A stretch of 64,000 nucleotides of DNA. Origin: JBCCGI01 sp039029355 (lineage in GTDB: Bacteria > Planctomycetota > UBA1135 > GCA-002686595). Below the pieces are notes generated by a model. It ran no database searches, was not told the origin of the DNA, and saw nothing but the letters and a program-made list of their open reading frames with translations. The translations under genes and the position numbers were made by a program. This document shows, in pieces, positions 52,064-62,110 of this stretch. Position 1 is the stretch's first letter; each line of letters begins with the position of its first letter. The stretch is from NCBI GenBank assembly GCA_039029355.1, contig JBCCGI010000015.1, positions 1 to 64,000 on the forward strand. The letters are read 5' to 3'.

Positions 52064-53560
52064 TCAGCGGCCGGTGTAGCCGAGGTCGTCGAGCGCGCTC
52101 TTCGCCTCGCCCGACATCTCCGGCAGCTCACCCGAGGTCCGCACCCGCAGGCGCAGCCCCTCGGCGAGCGCCTTCAGACGCGCCTCGAGGCCGTCCGCGC
52201 GCTCGGCGTCGTCCGCCGCCAGGTCGGCCGTCTCCAGCGGGTCGCCGTCGACGTCGTACAGCTCGCGCCGGCCGTCCTCCCACAGGATCAGCTTGTGGGG
52301 CCCCATGTGCAGCGCGCGCAGCTCCTGGCGCCAGGGGCTCGGGTTCCAGCCCGGGCGCGTCTGGGCGACGCTCTGGATCGGGGTCTCGAAGGCCGAGGGG
52401 TACTCGGAGAGCCGCGCGCGTTCGTCGGACGGGTCGAGCAGGCTCTGCGCGTGCCGGCCGCCGTCGGGCGCCTCGAGGTTGGCGAGGGAGAGCAGCGTCG
52501 GAAAGAGGTCGAAGTTCATCACCGGCCGCGCGTCGCGCCCGGGCTCGACGTGGCCCGGCCAGTGCACGACCAGCGGTACGCGCAGCACCGGCGAGTAGAG
52601 GTTGTACTGGTGGTCGAGCATGTGGTGCTCGCCCAGCAGCTCGCCGTGGTCGGCGGTGAGCACCACGATCGTGTTGTCGAGGTGGCCGCTCGCTTCCAGC
52701 GTGTCGAGCAGGTCGCCGAGCAGGTCGTCGAGCTCCGCCAGCGACGCGTCGTAGACCGCCGCCAGAAGGTCGAGCTCGCCCGGCTCGTACTCGCGCAGCC
52801 CGAAGGTGTAGGCCCACATCGGGACCCACGCGAAGTCGAGGTCGAACGAGCGCTCGACGTCGTCCGCGTCGAGGAAGAGCTCGCGGTACTTGCGCGGCGG
52901 GATTAGCGGGCGGTGCGCCTCCATGTAGTTGAGGAACGCGAAGTACGGCGCGTCGTCGGGACCGCGCGTGCCGAGCCACTCGGTCAGCACGGTCTCCGCA
53001 AGCTCACCGGCCGCCTTCACCGTCCACGTGTCGGGGCGCCCCGAGGCCAGCCGCTCGGCCAGCTCGCTGCCGGGCGAGGGCGCCAGCTTCTTGCGCAGGA
53101 TGCCGATCGTGCGCGCCTGAAGGTCCGGGTCCCAGGGATGGCGCTCGACGTCGAAGCCCTGCTGGAAGTTCTCCTCCTTCGAGACGTGCGGGTTCTGCGC
53201 CCACAGGAACGTCCGGTAGCCGGCCGCGCCGAAGACCTCGGCCACGGTGCGGTGCTCGTCCTCGAGCCACAGGTGGCGGTTGGACATGCCGTGCTCGGTC
53301 GGCAGGAGGCCCGTGAACATCGACGCGTGCGACGGCACGGTCGAGCTCGCGGTCGACACGCAGTTCTCGAAGACGCGCGCGCCCTCCGCCCAGGCGTCGA
53401 GGCGCGGAGTCGTCGCGCGGTCGTGGCCGTACAGGCTCATGCGGTCCGCACGGACGGTGTCCCACACGATCCACAGCACGTTCGGCGGCGGGCCGTCCGG
53501 CTCGGACGAGCAGGTGGCCAAGAGGAGCAGCGCGGGGAGGAGCAGGAGGCGTCGGCCCAT
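52064..53560 (-). CDS. Lipoprotein sulfatase-superfamily hydrolase, Thr nucleophile position
   Basis: 498 residues from the ATG at 53560 with a lipoprotein signal (LLLLATC, Cys17). NVLWIVWDTVRADRMSLYG gives the first metal ligand set; the nucleophile block STVPSHASMFTGLLPTEHG has Thr74 where classical sulfatases have Cys, so this is not a formylglycine enzyme. VLTADHGELLGEH is the second metal block, and HKLILWEDGRRELYDVDGDPLE a typical C-terminal segment. This class is abundant in planctomycetes and may hydrolyse phosphate or sulfate esters in the periplasm. A second sulfatase lies 35 bases upstream on the same strand, so they may be one operon. Confidence 0.85.
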   Translation of the reverse strand: MGRRLLLLPALLLLATCSSEPDGPPPNVLWIVWDTVRADRMSLYGHDRATTPRLDAWAEGARVFENCVSTASSTVPSHASMFTGLLPTEHGMSNRHLWLEDEHRTVAEVFGAAGYRTFLWAQNPHVSKEENFQQGFDVERHPWDPDLQARTIGILRKKLAPSPGSELAERLASGRPDTWTVKAAGELAETVLTEWLGTRGPDDAPYFAFLNYMEAHRPLIPPRKYRELFLDADDVERSFDLDFAWVPMWAYTFGLREYEPGELDLLAAVYDASLAELDDLLGDLLDTLEASGHLDNTIVVLTADHGELLGEHHMLDHQYNLYSPVLRVPLVVHWPGHVEPGRDARPVMNFDLFPTLLSLANLEAPDGGRHAQSLLDPSDERARLSEYPSAFETPIQSVAQTRPGWNPSPWRQELRALHMGPHKLILWEDGRRELYDVDGDPLETADLAADDAERADGLEARLKALAEGLRLRVRTSGELPEMSGEAKSALDDLGYTGR

Positions 53561-53595
53561 GGACGGCCAAGAATAGCCGGCCCGCCGCCCCGGTC

Positions 53596-55026
53596 CTAGG
53601 CCGGCAGGAGCGCCGCGAGCCGCGCCACCTCGTCCGGGTGCTCGGCGGCGACGTTGCGGTCCTCGTTCGGGTCGCGCTCGAGGTCGAAGAGCAGGGTCTC
53701 GCCCGTCACGGCCTCGATCCCCTCCCCCGGCTCGGGCGCGTAGCCGCGCACGAGCTTGAAGCGCTCCTCGATCACCGCCGTCCACGGGCGCATCGCGGAC
53801 AACACGTGGTCGCGCGTGCGCTCGGCGTCGGCCGCCAGCACCGGCACCAGCGAGCGGCTGTCCATGCCCGCCGGCGCCACGGCCTCGGCGAGCTCGACGA
53901 AGGTCGCCGCCAGGTCGAGCGTCGCCGCCGGCGCCGTGAGCACCAGGCCGGGCTGCACGCCGGGGCCGGCGCAGACGAGCGGTACGCGCACGGCGGGCTC
54001 GTACGGCACCTCCTTGGCCCACTTGTCGTGGTCGCCGAGCATCTCGCCGTGGTCGCTGGTCCACACGACCAACGTGTCGTCGGTCGCGCCCAGGCGCGCG
54101 AGCTCGTCGACGAAGCGCCCCAGGTGGCGGTCGAGGTTCTCGATCATCGCCGCGTAGCGCCGGCGCACCGACACGTTCTTCGCGGCCGGAATCAAGCGGT
54201 TCTTGTGCGGCTGCGGGAAGTCGACCTGACGCCAGGCGGCGAACATCGACGCGGTGACGTCCATCGGCTCGTGCGGGCCGTTGAAGTTGACCTGCAGGAA
54301 CCAGGGCTCGTCCGCCGCCTCGGCGTCGCGCAGGAGCTCGAGCCCGTGCTCGGCGACCCAGTTGTCGGGATAGGCGTCGTCGGGCAGCGGCGAGGGCGCC
54401 GCGTCCTCGTAGCCGGGGAAGCCGCGCCGCTCCATGTCGGCGGCGTAGATCTCCGCCAGGCCGCGTTCCTCGAGGAACGCGAAGTACGGACAGACGCGGC
54501 CCGCGCGCCAGCCGGTCGCGCCGTCGTGCTTGCCGCTGGAGTCGAAGCCGCCGGTGAAGCCCCACTCGGCGAAGACGCTGCGCGCGCCGACGCGGTGCTG
54601 TCCGTCGCGGCCCCAGCTCATCCGCCCCTTGCGCAGGTCGAGCTTGCCGCAGGAGAGCACGCGGTAGCCCGCGTCGCGCAGGGAGGCGTAGAAGGTCGCT
54701 TGCCCGTCGGGGTAGCTGTCGAGGTTCTCGTAGACGCCGGCGCGGTGGTACTCGCGCCCCGCGGCGAGCGCCGCGCGGCTGGGCGCGCACAGCGGCGAGG
54801 GGCAGTAGGCGCGGTCGAAGCGTGCCCCGCGCGCGGCGAGCGCGGCCAGGTGCGGCGTCCGCAGCGGGAGCGCGGTGTTCCAGCCAACCCAGTCGAAGCG
54901 CTGCTGGTCGCTGACGAGCAGCAGGATGTTCGGCCGGCCCGCGGGCGGCGCGGAGCCCGACCCACAGGCCGCGAGCCCCAGCGCTAGCGGCCCCGCGCGC
55001 AGCACGTCTCGACGGGAGAGAGACAT
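53596..55026 (-). CDS. Sulfatase with formylglycine motif, Tat-type lipoprotein
   Basis: 476 residues. The start SLSRRDVLRAG resembles a twin-arginine signal and LGLAAC gives Cys21 as lipid site. NILLLVSDQQRFDWVGWN contains the metal ligands; SPLCAPSRAALAAG holds Cys80-A-P-S-R84, the C-x-P-S-R signature whose Cys is converted to formylglycine, the true sulfatase nucleophile. VWTSDHGEMLGDHDKWAKE completes the site. No formylglycine-generating enzyme is in the window. It likely desulfates a carbohydrate outside the cytoplasm and pairs with the downstream Thr-type enzyme. Confidence 0.92.
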   Translation of the reverse strand: MSLSRRDVLRAGPLALGLAACGSGSAPPAGRPNILLLVSDQQRFDWVGWNTALPLRTPHLAALAARGARFDRAYCPSPLCAPSRAALAAGREYHRAGVYENLDSYPDGQATFYASLRDAGYRVLSCGKLDLRKGRMSWGRDGQHRVGARSVFAEWGFTGGFDSSGKHDGATGWRAGRVCPYFAFLEERGLAEIYAADMERRGFPGYEDAAPSPLPDDAYPDNWVAEHGLELLRDAEAADEPWFLQVNFNGPHEPMDVTASMFAAWRQVDFPQPHKNRLIPAAKNVSVRRRYAAMIENLDRHLGRFVDELARLGATDDTLVVWTSDHGEMLGDHDKWAKEVPYEPAVRVPLVCAGPGVQPGLVLTAPAATLDLAATFVELAEAVAPAGMDSRSLVPVLAADAERTRDHVLSAMRPWTAVIEERFKLVRGYAPEPGEGIEAVTGETLLFDLERDPNEDRNVAAEHPDEVARLAALLPA

Positions 55027-55103
55027 GGTCGAAGAGGGGAATCCATGCTCCGGATCCAGTCAACCCCTTGCCCTCGCGCGGCGCCGGGGCAAGGATCCCT
55101 CGC

Positions 55104-56909
55104 ATGGAGGCCGAGCCCCCCACCGCCGGCGCGGAGTCGCCCGCGTCGACCCCGCTGGACCGCTGGCTGGCGGCGCGGCGCGGGCCCGTGCTGGCCGTGC
55201 TGCTCGTCGCCGCCGCGCTCCTGCGCGGGCTCTTCTTCGCCCAGCTGGCGGAAGGGCCGTGCATCGAGCAGCACCGCTGGGACGTCACCGACATGCACGC
55301 CTTCGACGCCTGGGGGCGCGCGATCGCGGACGGCGACTGGCTCTCGCGCGAGCTGCCCTACCCGCTCTACGTCGTGCACCGCGCGCTGGCGCAGGAGCAC
55401 TACCGCGAGCATCCCGAGGCGCTCGCCGCGCTCGGGGAGAGCGGCGCGCCGAGCGAGGCGGCGATGCGCGCGCTATGGGACCGGCTCGCGTTCGGCGACC
55501 ACTTCTACCAGGACCCGCTCTACCCCTACCTGCTGGGTACCACGTACGCGCTGGGCGCGGGGCCGCGGGCGGTGTACGTCTGGCAGCTCCTCTTGGGACT
55601 TCTGACGGTGCCGCTGGTCGTCGCGCTCGGGCGGCGCATCCACGGCGAGACGGCGGGCGTCTTCGCAGGCCTGCTGTTCGTGCTGTCGGGGCCCGTGCTG
55701 CACTACGAGCTGACGCTGCTGCGCGCGACGACGCTCTCCTTCGCCGGGCTCGGGACCGCGCTGCTGCTCCTGCGCGCGGCTGACGGCGAGCGGCTCGCGC
55801 GCTGGGCCGCGGCGGGCGTGGCGCTCGGGCTCTGCCTGTGGCTCAAGGCGAGCTTCCAGGTGCTCGCCCTGGGCACGCTCCTTTGGGCGACCGTGCTGCT
55901 CTTTCCGCACCCGCGCGCGCTCGTGCGCTGCGGCGCCGCGCTGCTGCTCGGGATCGCGGTCGGTTTCTCGCCGGTCGTCGCGCGCAACCTCACCGTGGGC
56001 ACGCCGGCACTCGAGACCGCGAGCGGCGGCCGCATGACCTTCGCCGTCTCGAACAACGCCGGCTGCAGCGCCGAGAACGGCTTCCTCGCCACGCGCGGCA
56101 TGGCGGGCGTACTCGACGAGGCTCCCCCCGGGCTGCTGCCCGTCGCGCGCGCCACGGTCGACACGCACGGGGGCTTCGGCGGCTGGCTCGCGCTGGTCGG
56201 CGCGAAGCTCGCCGCCGTCCTGCGCGGACGCGAGCTGGCGAACAACACCAACTTCTACTTCTACCGCCGGCACGCGCCGGTACTCGCGGCGCTGCCGATC
56301 ACGTTCTTCGTGCTGGCGCCGCTCGCGGTGCTGGGGCTCGTGGTCTGCGCGCCGCGGTGGCGCAGCGCGGGTCCGCTCGCCGCGGTGGCGGCCAGCCACC
56401 TGGCGGTGCTGCTGCTCTTCTACGTCTACTCGCGCTACCGCATCCCGCTCGCGACGGCGCTGGTGCCCTTCGCGGGCGCGGGCGCGGCGTCGCTCGCGCG
56501 CTGGATCGGCGGCCGACGCGCGGTGCCGTCCCTGCTGGGGCTTGCCGCCGTTGCCGGCGCCGCGGCGCTGACCCTGCGTCCGAACCCGGGCGACCCGCCG
56601 CTCGTGCGCCTGGCGGACTACCAGGCGCCCTACATCTACCACTGGGATCCCGAGGCCAGCCGCGCCGAGGCTGCGGGCGACTGGGCCCGCGCCGCCGAGC
56701 TGTTCGCACGCTCGCTCCGCGTCGAGCCGGCCGAGATCGCCCCGCTCGGGCCCGGCCGCGCCGCCGACGGCGAGCTGGAGCGCGGCCTCGCGCAGCTCTA
56801 CGCGACGGTCTACACGCGCTACGCGCGGGCGCTGCAGGGCGCGGGCGCCGGCCCCGAAGCGTCGGCGGCCAGCGCACGCGCCCGCGAGCTCGCGAACGCG
56901 GCCCGCTAG
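55104..56909 (+). CDS. Membrane glycosyltransferase, GT39/PMT_2-like
   Basis: 601 residues from the ATG at 55104. About ten membrane segments (about 30-470). The first large loop has WDVTDMHAFDAWGRAIADGDW and FYQDPLYPYLLGTTYALG, the D-P-L-Y-P-Y motif and acidic loop residues of GT-C transferases that use polyprenyl-phosphate sugars. The C-terminal ~100 residues are helical and may form a TPR-like hairpin pair (DWARAAELFARSLRVEP). It would glycosylate a protein or lipid on the outer face of the membrane. It diverges from the two sulfatase genes with 77 bases between starts. Confidence 0.8.
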   Translation: MEAEPPTAGAESPASTPLDRWLAARRGPVLAVLLVAAALLRGLFFAQLAEGPCIEQHRWDVTDMHAFDAWGRAIADGDWLSRELPYPLYVVHRALAQEHYREHPEALAALGESGAPSEAAMRALWDRLAFGDHFYQDPLYPYLLGTTYALGAGPRAVYVWQLLLGLLTVPLVVALGRRIHGETAGVFAGLLFVLSGPVLHYELTLLRATTLSFAGLGTALLLLRAADGERLARWAAAGVALGLCLWLKASFQVLALGTLLWATVLLFPHPRALVRCGAALLLGIAVGFSPVVARNLTVGTPALETASGGRMTFAVSNNAGCSAENGFLATRGMAGVLDEAPPGLLPVARATVDTHGGFGGWLALVGAKLAAVLRGRELANNTNFYFYRRHAPVLAALPITFFVLAPLAVLGLVVCAPRWRSAGPLAAVAASHLAVLLLFYVYSRYRIPLATALVPFAGAGAASLARWIGGRRAVPSLLGLAAVAGAAALTLRPNPGDPPLVRLADYQAPYIYHWDPEASRAEAAGDWARAAELFARSLRVEPAEIAPLGPGRAADGELERGLAQLYATVYTRYARALQGAGAGPEASAASARARELANAAR

Positions 56910-56940
56910 GGCGGCCCGGGCGCGGCGGCTGAGGGCGCGA

Positions 56941-58347
56941 CTACGCCCGGCGGCGGAAGAGCGTGAAGTAGCGCGCCACCTTGCCGGCCAGGCGCATCGG
57001 GCTCTTCAGCTCGCGCGCGATGCGTCGCGGGCGCAGGTAGAAGCGCCGGTAGCCCTCGCGGATCTTGGCCTCGATCTCGGCGGCGGACATGTGCTCGTTG
57101 CCCTCGAGCGCCTGGAAGCCCGTCATCGTCGCGTAGTCGAAGTCGCGCTCGCCCCGCAGCATCTCGTAGAGCGGCGTTCCGGGGTAGGCGGTGACGGCGC
57201 AGAACTGCACCTGGTCGGGATCGAAGCGCTCGACCAGCCGGAAGGTCTCCTCGACCATCTCCGGCGTCTCCTCGGGGAAGCCGACCATGCAGAAGGCGCG
57301 CGTCTCGATGCCGAAGTCGCGGCAGGCGCGGAAGACCTCCTCGCCGCGCTCCATGTCCTTGAGCTTGTTGCCGCAGTGCTTCTTCTGGATCTCGGCGTTG
57401 CCGGACTCGACGCCGAGCGAGATGTGGCGGCACCCGGCCGCGGCCATCTTCTCGAGCAGCGCGCGGTCGAGCGTCTTCACCGCCGTCTCGCACTGCCAGT
57501 AGAGGTCGAGCCCCTCGGCCAGGATCCCGTCGCAGATCGCGTGGATGCGGTCCTTGCGCGTGGTGAAGATCGGGTCGCGGAACACCACGTGGCGCACGCC
57601 GTGGTTGCGGTGCAGATCGACCAGCTCGCGCAGCACGTGCTCGGGCGAGCGGAAGCGGAAACGCAGCCCCTGGGCTAGCGTGTAGCCGCAGAACGAGCAG
57701 TCGAGCGGACATCCGCGCGACGACTTCACGGTCGTCACCGCGCCCTCGATGCCGGGGAAGCGGTACACCCCGTTGTCGAGCAGGTGCCGCGCCGGGATCG
57801 GCAGCGCGTCGAGATCGGCGATCTTGTCGCGCTCGTCCTCGTGGACGACCTCGCCGTCCGCGCGGCGCCAGGAGATGCCGGGCACGCCCGCGAACCCCTC
57901 CCCCGCTACGGCGCGACGCGCGAGGTCGCGGACGGTGTGCTCGGGCTCGCCGCGCACGACCGCGTCGACGTTGTCGTCGGCGAAGATCTCGCCGGGCGTG
58001 TACGTGACCTGGCTGCCGAGGATCGCCACCGGCTTGCCGGTCGCGGCGCGGATCCGCCGCGCGAGGGTCAGGTCCTGGTCGAGCGATGTACTCGACGAGT
58101 CCAGGCAAACGAGGTCCGGCGAGAGCGCCACGACCGCCCCCAGGCTCGCGTCTACGCTGGCCTCGACCGCGTCGGCGTCGAAGATCGCGACCTCGTGGCC
58201 GTCCTCCTCCAGCACCGAGGCCACGTGGGCCAGCTCGATCGGCGGGTAGAGCAGATCGGGGTTCACCGCCATGCCGAAGCCGCCCATCAGCCCGCGGCTG
58301 ACGCGGAACTCCGGGGGACTGGGCGGGTTGACGAGGACAACCTTCAT
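56941..58347 (-). CDS. B12-binding-domain radical SAM enzyme
   Basis: 468 residues. VVLVNPPSPPEFRVS opens the cobalamin-binding-like domain (about 1-150; PVAILGSQVTYTPGE, DNVDAVVRGEPEHTV), and SSRGCPLDCSFCGY has the radical SAM cysteines Cys213, Cys217 and Cys220. ISLGVESGNAEIQKKHCGNK and VGFPEETPEMVEETFRL follow. It is of the same general class as the enzyme at 26-27.5 kb but clearly not a close copy. The substrate is unknown; related proteins methylate lipids, hopanoids or natural products. It converges on the GT39-like gene and precedes pheT on the same strand in coordinate order. Confidence 0.88.
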   Translation of the reverse strand: MKVVLVNPPSPPEFRVSRGLMGGFGMAVNPDLLYPPIELAHVASVLEEDGHEVAIFDADAVEASVDASLGAVVALSPDLVCLDSSSTSLDQDLTLARRIRAATGKPVAILGSQVTYTPGEIFADDNVDAVVRGEPEHTVRDLARRAVAGEGFAGVPGISWRRADGEVVHEDERDKIADLDALPIPARHLLDNGVYRFPGIEGAVTTVKSSRGCPLDCSFCGYTLAQGLRFRFRSPEHVLRELVDLHRNHGVRHVVFRDPIFTTRKDRIHAICDGILAEGLDLYWQCETAVKTLDRALLEKMAAAGCRHISLGVESGNAEIQKKHCGNKLKDMERGEEVFRACRDFGIETRAFCMVGFPEETPEMVEETFRLVERFDPDQVQFCAVTAYPGTPLYEMLRGERDFDYATMTGFQALEGNEHMSAAEIEAKIREGYRRFYLRPRRIARELKSPMRLAGKVARYFTLFRRRA

Positions 58348-58396
58348 CTAACCGGAGTGTACGCCAGCGACGGGCCGCAGGCGGCGCCGGAGGCCC

Positions 58397-60856
58397 CTAT
58401 TCGCTCCGCAGCTCGCCGCCGAGCCGCTGGGCGGCCTTCTCCAGCCGACCGAGAAACTTCTGCTCGTCCTTGTCGGAGAGCGTGCGCCCCGGGGCCTGGA
58501 GCAGCACGTGGTAGGCCAGCGACTTGCGTCCCTCGCCCACGGCCTCGCCGCGGTAGAGGTCGAAGAGCTCCCACGAAGCCACCTGCCCCTTGCCGGCTCC
58601 CTCGATCGCCGCGGCCACGTCGGCGGCGGGCACGTCGTCGCCGACCGAGACCGCGACGTCGACCTTGATGCCGGGGAAGCGCGGGATCGGGCGGTAGCCC
58701 GACGGGCGCGCGGGCGCCGCGACCAGCGCGTCGATCGAGACGCGCGCCGCAGCCACGTCGGCGGCGGCGACCCCGGCGCCGAGCGCGCGCGCCAGCCCGG
58801 GCTCGACCGAGGCCAGGAGCACGACCGGCTCCTCGCAGCCGTCGACGAAGCCCGCGAGGGCCACGCCCGGGTGGGCCCAGGTCGCGTCGGGGTCGAGCTC
58901 GCCGGAACGCTCCCAGCGCGCGACCGGGCGGCCGAGGGACTCCAGGAGATCCTCGACCGAGCCCTGCAGCTGCGGCAGCGCGCCCGCGTCGAAGCGCGCG
59001 CCCTTGCCCGGCTTGGGCTGCGCGAGGGCGAGCCCGAGCTCGTGTACCTCGTGCGGCTCGCCGTGCCGCGCAGCAACGTCGCCCTCCGCCGGCCGGTAGC
59101 CCTTGGCGAGGTCGAAGAGGCGCACGACCTCGGTGCGGCGCAGGTTGGCCTCGAGGAGCACCAGCACGCTCGGCAGCACGCTGCGGCGGATGCGCTGCCA
59201 GCCGTCGAGCACCGGGTTGACCGCCTCGACGTGCGGGAGCTCGGCCAGGCCGAAGAGCTGCGCCGTGTCGTCGGGCAGGAAGCTGTACGTCAGCACCTCG
59301 TGGAAGCGCGCGGCGCCGGACAGCCGGTCCTGCGCCAGGCGCACGAGCCGCCGCCGCTCGTCGTGCGGCGGCGGGACGATCGCGCCGACGAGGCGCCGCT
59401 CGGGCACCTGGCCGTAGCCGAAGAGGCGTCCGACCTCCTCGATCAGGTCCTCCTCGATCGAGAGGTCCTTGGTCGCGCGCGCCGCGGGGATCGCGACCGA
59501 CCACGCCTCGCCGTCGCTCGCGGAGCGCTCGACCGCCAGGCCGAGGCGCCCGAGGCTGCCCTCGATGGCGTCGTCGTCGAGCTCGGCGCCCAGGAGCGCG
59601 CGCACGCGCTCGGGCCGCAGCGGCACGGTCCGGGCGGGATCGCTCCACGTCCCGGCGTCGCCGAGGGCGCGCGGCAGCGTGACGTCGGGCTGGAGCTCGC
59701 GCAGGAGCCGCACGAGGTGCGCCGCCGCCTGCAGCGGCAGCGTGGGGTCGAGGTGCTTCTCGAAGCGCGCCGAGGCATCGGTGCGGAGGCCGAGCCGCAT
59801 CGCCGTACGCCGCACGCGCGCGGGGTGGAACGTCGCGACCTCGGCGAGGACCTCGGACGTGTCCTCGTCGACCTTGGTCGCCTCGCCCCCCATCACGCCG
59901 GCGAGGGCGACGGGCTGGTCGTCGCTGCAGATCAGCATGTCGTCGGGCGTGAGCTTGCGCTCGATGCCGTCGAGCGTCTCCATCACCTCGCCCGGCCGCG
60001 CGTCGCGCACGTTGATGCCGGCCGCCGATAGGCGCCGGCGGTCGAACAGGTGGTTCGGCTGGCCGAGGTCGAGCATCACGAAGTTCGAGAGGTCGACCAG
60101 CAGATCGAGCGGACGCTGCCCCGCGGCGAGCAGTAGCAGGCGCAGCCACAGCGGCGACTCGCCGTTCTTGACGCCGTCGATGCAGAGCCCGAGGTAGCGC
60201 GGGCAGCCCTCGGAGTCGACCCGCACCGGATAGGGCTCGCCGCCGCCGGTCTCGGGCAGCGTCAGGTCGAGCGGCTTCAGCTCGCGGCCGAGGATCGCCG
60301 CGATCTCGCGCGCCAGCCCGCGGTGCCCCCAGCAGTCCGGGCGGTGGGTCAGCGCCTTGTTGTCGATCTCGATGACCCAGTCCTCGACGCCCAGGGCCGT
60401 GGCGACCGGCGCGCCCACCTCGGGCTCGCCGGGCAGCACCCAGATGCCGTCGTGCTCGTCGCCGAGGTCGAGCTCGCGCACCGAGCAGATCATCCCGTTG
60501 GAGACCTCGCCGCGGATCTTGCCCTTCTTGATCTTCACGTCGCCGGGCAGCCGCGTGCCGACGCGCGCAACGGCCACGCGCTGGCCCTCGCCGACGTTCG
60601 GCGCGCCGCAGACGATCTGCGTCGGCTCGCCGTCGCCCGCCGGGCCGAGGTCGACGCGGCAGACCGCCAGCTTGTCGGCGCCCGGGTGCTTCGAGCGTTC
60701 GACGACGTGGCCGACGACCACGTCGCCCAGCACCGGGGCGAAGGGCTCCACCCCCTCGACCTCGGCGGCGTGGATGGTGAGCAGGCGCGCGAGCTCCTCG
60801 GGCGAGACGCCCGAGAGGTCGACGTGGCGGCCGAGCCAGCGGTAGGAGACGTTCAT
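58397..60856 (-). CDS. pheT: Phenylalanine--tRNA ligase beta subunit
   Basis: 819 residues, the usual size. MNVSYRWLGRHVDL is the family start, followed by the tRNA-binding OB domain (about 40-150, VVVGHVVERSKHPGADKLAVCRVD and QIVCGAPNVGEGQRVAVA), the B3/B4 editing domain, the B5 domain (SIEEDLIEEVGRLFGYGQVPE), a catalytic-like core (RRSVLPSVLVLLEANLRR, VVRLFDLAKGY) and the C-terminal ferredoxin-like anticodon-binding domain (YRPIPRFPGIKVDVAVSVGDDVP ... FDLYRGEAVGEGRKSLAYHV). It pairs with PheS as an alpha2-beta2 enzyme charging tRNA-Phe. It follows pheS by 18 bases. Confidence 0.96.
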   Translation of the reverse strand: MNVSYRWLGRHVDLSGVSPEELARLLTIHAAEVEGVEPFAPVLGDVVVGHVVERSKHPGADKLAVCRVDLGPAGDGEPTQIVCGAPNVGEGQRVAVARVGTRLPGDVKIKKGKIRGEVSNGMICSVRELDLGDEHDGIWVLPGEPEVGAPVATALGVEDWVIEIDNKALTHRPDCWGHRGLAREIAAILGRELKPLDLTLPETGGGEPYPVRVDSEGCPRYLGLCIDGVKNGESPLWLRLLLLAAGQRPLDLLVDLSNFVMLDLGQPNHLFDRRRLSAAGINVRDARPGEVMETLDGIERKLTPDDMLICSDDQPVALAGVMGGEATKVDEDTSEVLAEVATFHPARVRRTAMRLGLRTDASARFEKHLDPTLPLQAAAHLVRLLRELQPDVTLPRALGDAGTWSDPARTVPLRPERVRALLGAELDDDAIEGSLGRLGLAVERSASDGEAWSVAIPAARATKDLSIEEDLIEEVGRLFGYGQVPERRLVGAIVPPPHDERRRLVRLAQDRLSGAARFHEVLTYSFLPDDTAQLFGLAELPHVEAVNPVLDGWQRIRRSVLPSVLVLLEANLRRTEVVRLFDLAKGYRPAEGDVAARHGEPHEVHELGLALAQPKPGKGARFDAGALPQLQGSVEDLLESLGRPVARWERSGELDPDATWAHPGVALAGFVDGCEEPVVLLASVEPGLARALGAGVAAADVAAARVSIDALVAAPARPSGYRPIPRFPGIKVDVAVSVGDDVPAADVAAAIEGAGKGQVASWELFDLYRGEAVGEGRKSLAYHVLLQAPGRTLSDKDEQKFLGRLEKAAQRLGGELRSE

Positions 60857-60874
60857 GGCGGGTCCTCGTGCGAG

Positions 60875-61921
60875 CTAGAACTGGCTCAGGAAGCGGACGT
60901 CGCCGCTCATGAAGTGGCGGATGTCGTCGATGCCGTACCGCAGCATCACGAGGCGGTCGAGACCGAACCCGAAGGCGAAGCCGGAGTAGCGCTCGGGGTC
61001 GACCCCGCCCGCGCGCAGCACGTTCGGATGCACCATGCCGCACCCGCAGAACTCGATCCAGGTGGTCCCGCTGCAGACGCGGCAGCCGTCCGTGCAGAAG
61101 GGGCAGCGGATATCGAGCTCGAAGCCCGGCTCGACAAAGGGGAAGTAGCCGGGGCGCAGGCGCACGTCGAGGTCGCGCTGGAACAGCTCGCGCAGGAAGC
61201 CCTTCAGCGTGCCGGTCAGGTGCCCGACGGTGATGCCCTCGTCGACCACCAGGCCCTCGACCTGGTGGAAGGTGTGCTCGTGGGTGGCGTCCTGCTCCTC
61301 CTGGCGGAACACGCGGCCGGGCACGATGGCGCGGATCGGGGGCTCGCCGGCCTGCATCGCGCGCACCTGCACCGGCGAGGTGTGCGTGCGCAGCAGCAGC
61401 CGGTCCGAGCCTTCGGGGGCCGAGCCGGGAGCCTGGCACCAGATGGTGTCGTACTCCTCGCGCGCCGGGTGGTCGGGGTGGAAGTTGAGCGCCTCGAAGT
61501 TGAAGTAGTCGCGCTCGACCTCGGGGCCGTCGAGCACCGCGTAGCCCATCGACACGAAGACGTCCTCGACGTCGCGCCGGACCAGCGTCAACGGGTGCAG
61601 CGAGCCGCGCTCGACCGGCGCCGGCGGCAGCGTCGGGTCGAAGCCCGCGCCGGAGCGCTCGGCCGCCAGGAGCTCGGCTTCGATCGCCTCGCGTCGCGCC
61701 GCGATCGCGGCGACCACGGCGCCCTTCACGACGTTCACCGCCTTGCCGAAGCCGGGGCGGTCCTCCGGCGGCAGCGAGGGGATCTTCGCGAGCAGGCCGG
61801 CGATCCCGCCGCCCTTCTCCACCGTGTCGCGCTCGACGCGGCGGAGCGCCTCGAGGTCCTCCGCCGCCTGAACCGCGGCGAGGGCCTCCTGTTTCTTGCC
61901 TTCCAGCTCCTCGGCGTTCAT
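60875..61921 (-). CDS. pheS: Phenylalanine--tRNA ligase alpha subunit
   Basis: 348 residues from the ATG at 61921 (MNAEELEGKKQEALAAVQ), the normal coiled-coil N-terminus; the frame is open upstream to 62059 but without homology. Class II motifs: LRTHTSPVQVRAM (178-190), RAIVPGRVFRQEEQDATHEHTFHQVEG (197-223) and FAFGFGLDRLVMLRYGIDDIR (315-335). A cysteine-rich loop C273-x2-C276-x3-C280-x2-C283, as in Bacillus-type PheS, precedes WIEFCGCGMVHPNVL. A 189-base gap lies between rplT and pheS; I see no clear leader peptide or attenuator in it. Confidence 0.96.
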   Translation of the reverse strand: MNAEELEGKKQEALAAVQAAEDLEALRRVERDTVEKGGGIAGLLAKIPSLPPEDRPGFGKAVNVVKGAVVAAIAARREAIEAELLAAERSGAGFDPTLPPAPVERGSLHPLTLVRRDVEDVFVSMGYAVLDGPEVERDYFNFEALNFHPDHPAREEYDTIWCQAPGSAPEGSDRLLLRTHTSPVQVRAMQAGEPPIRAIVPGRVFRQEEQDATHEHTFHQVEGLVVDEGITVGHLTGTLKGFLRELFQRDLDVRLRPGYFPFVEPGFELDIRCPFCTDGCRVCSGTTWIEFCGCGMVHPNVLRAGGVDPERYSGFAFGFGLDRLVMLRYGIDDIRHFMSGDVRFLSQF

Positions 61922-62110
61922 CGGTCGATCCCTCGAAGAGGACTCGGGACGTACGCCGGGCGCGCTACGCAGCCGCGCGCCCGACGCGATGGGATACGTT
62001 GCGGCGAGCGGGCCGCGGCGCCTCGCGGAGGAAGCGCGAGCCGGAACTCCAACGCGCACGCCGGAGCTCCCGCTCCGACGCGCACGCGTGCACGGAGTGT
62101 CCGCGGGCCG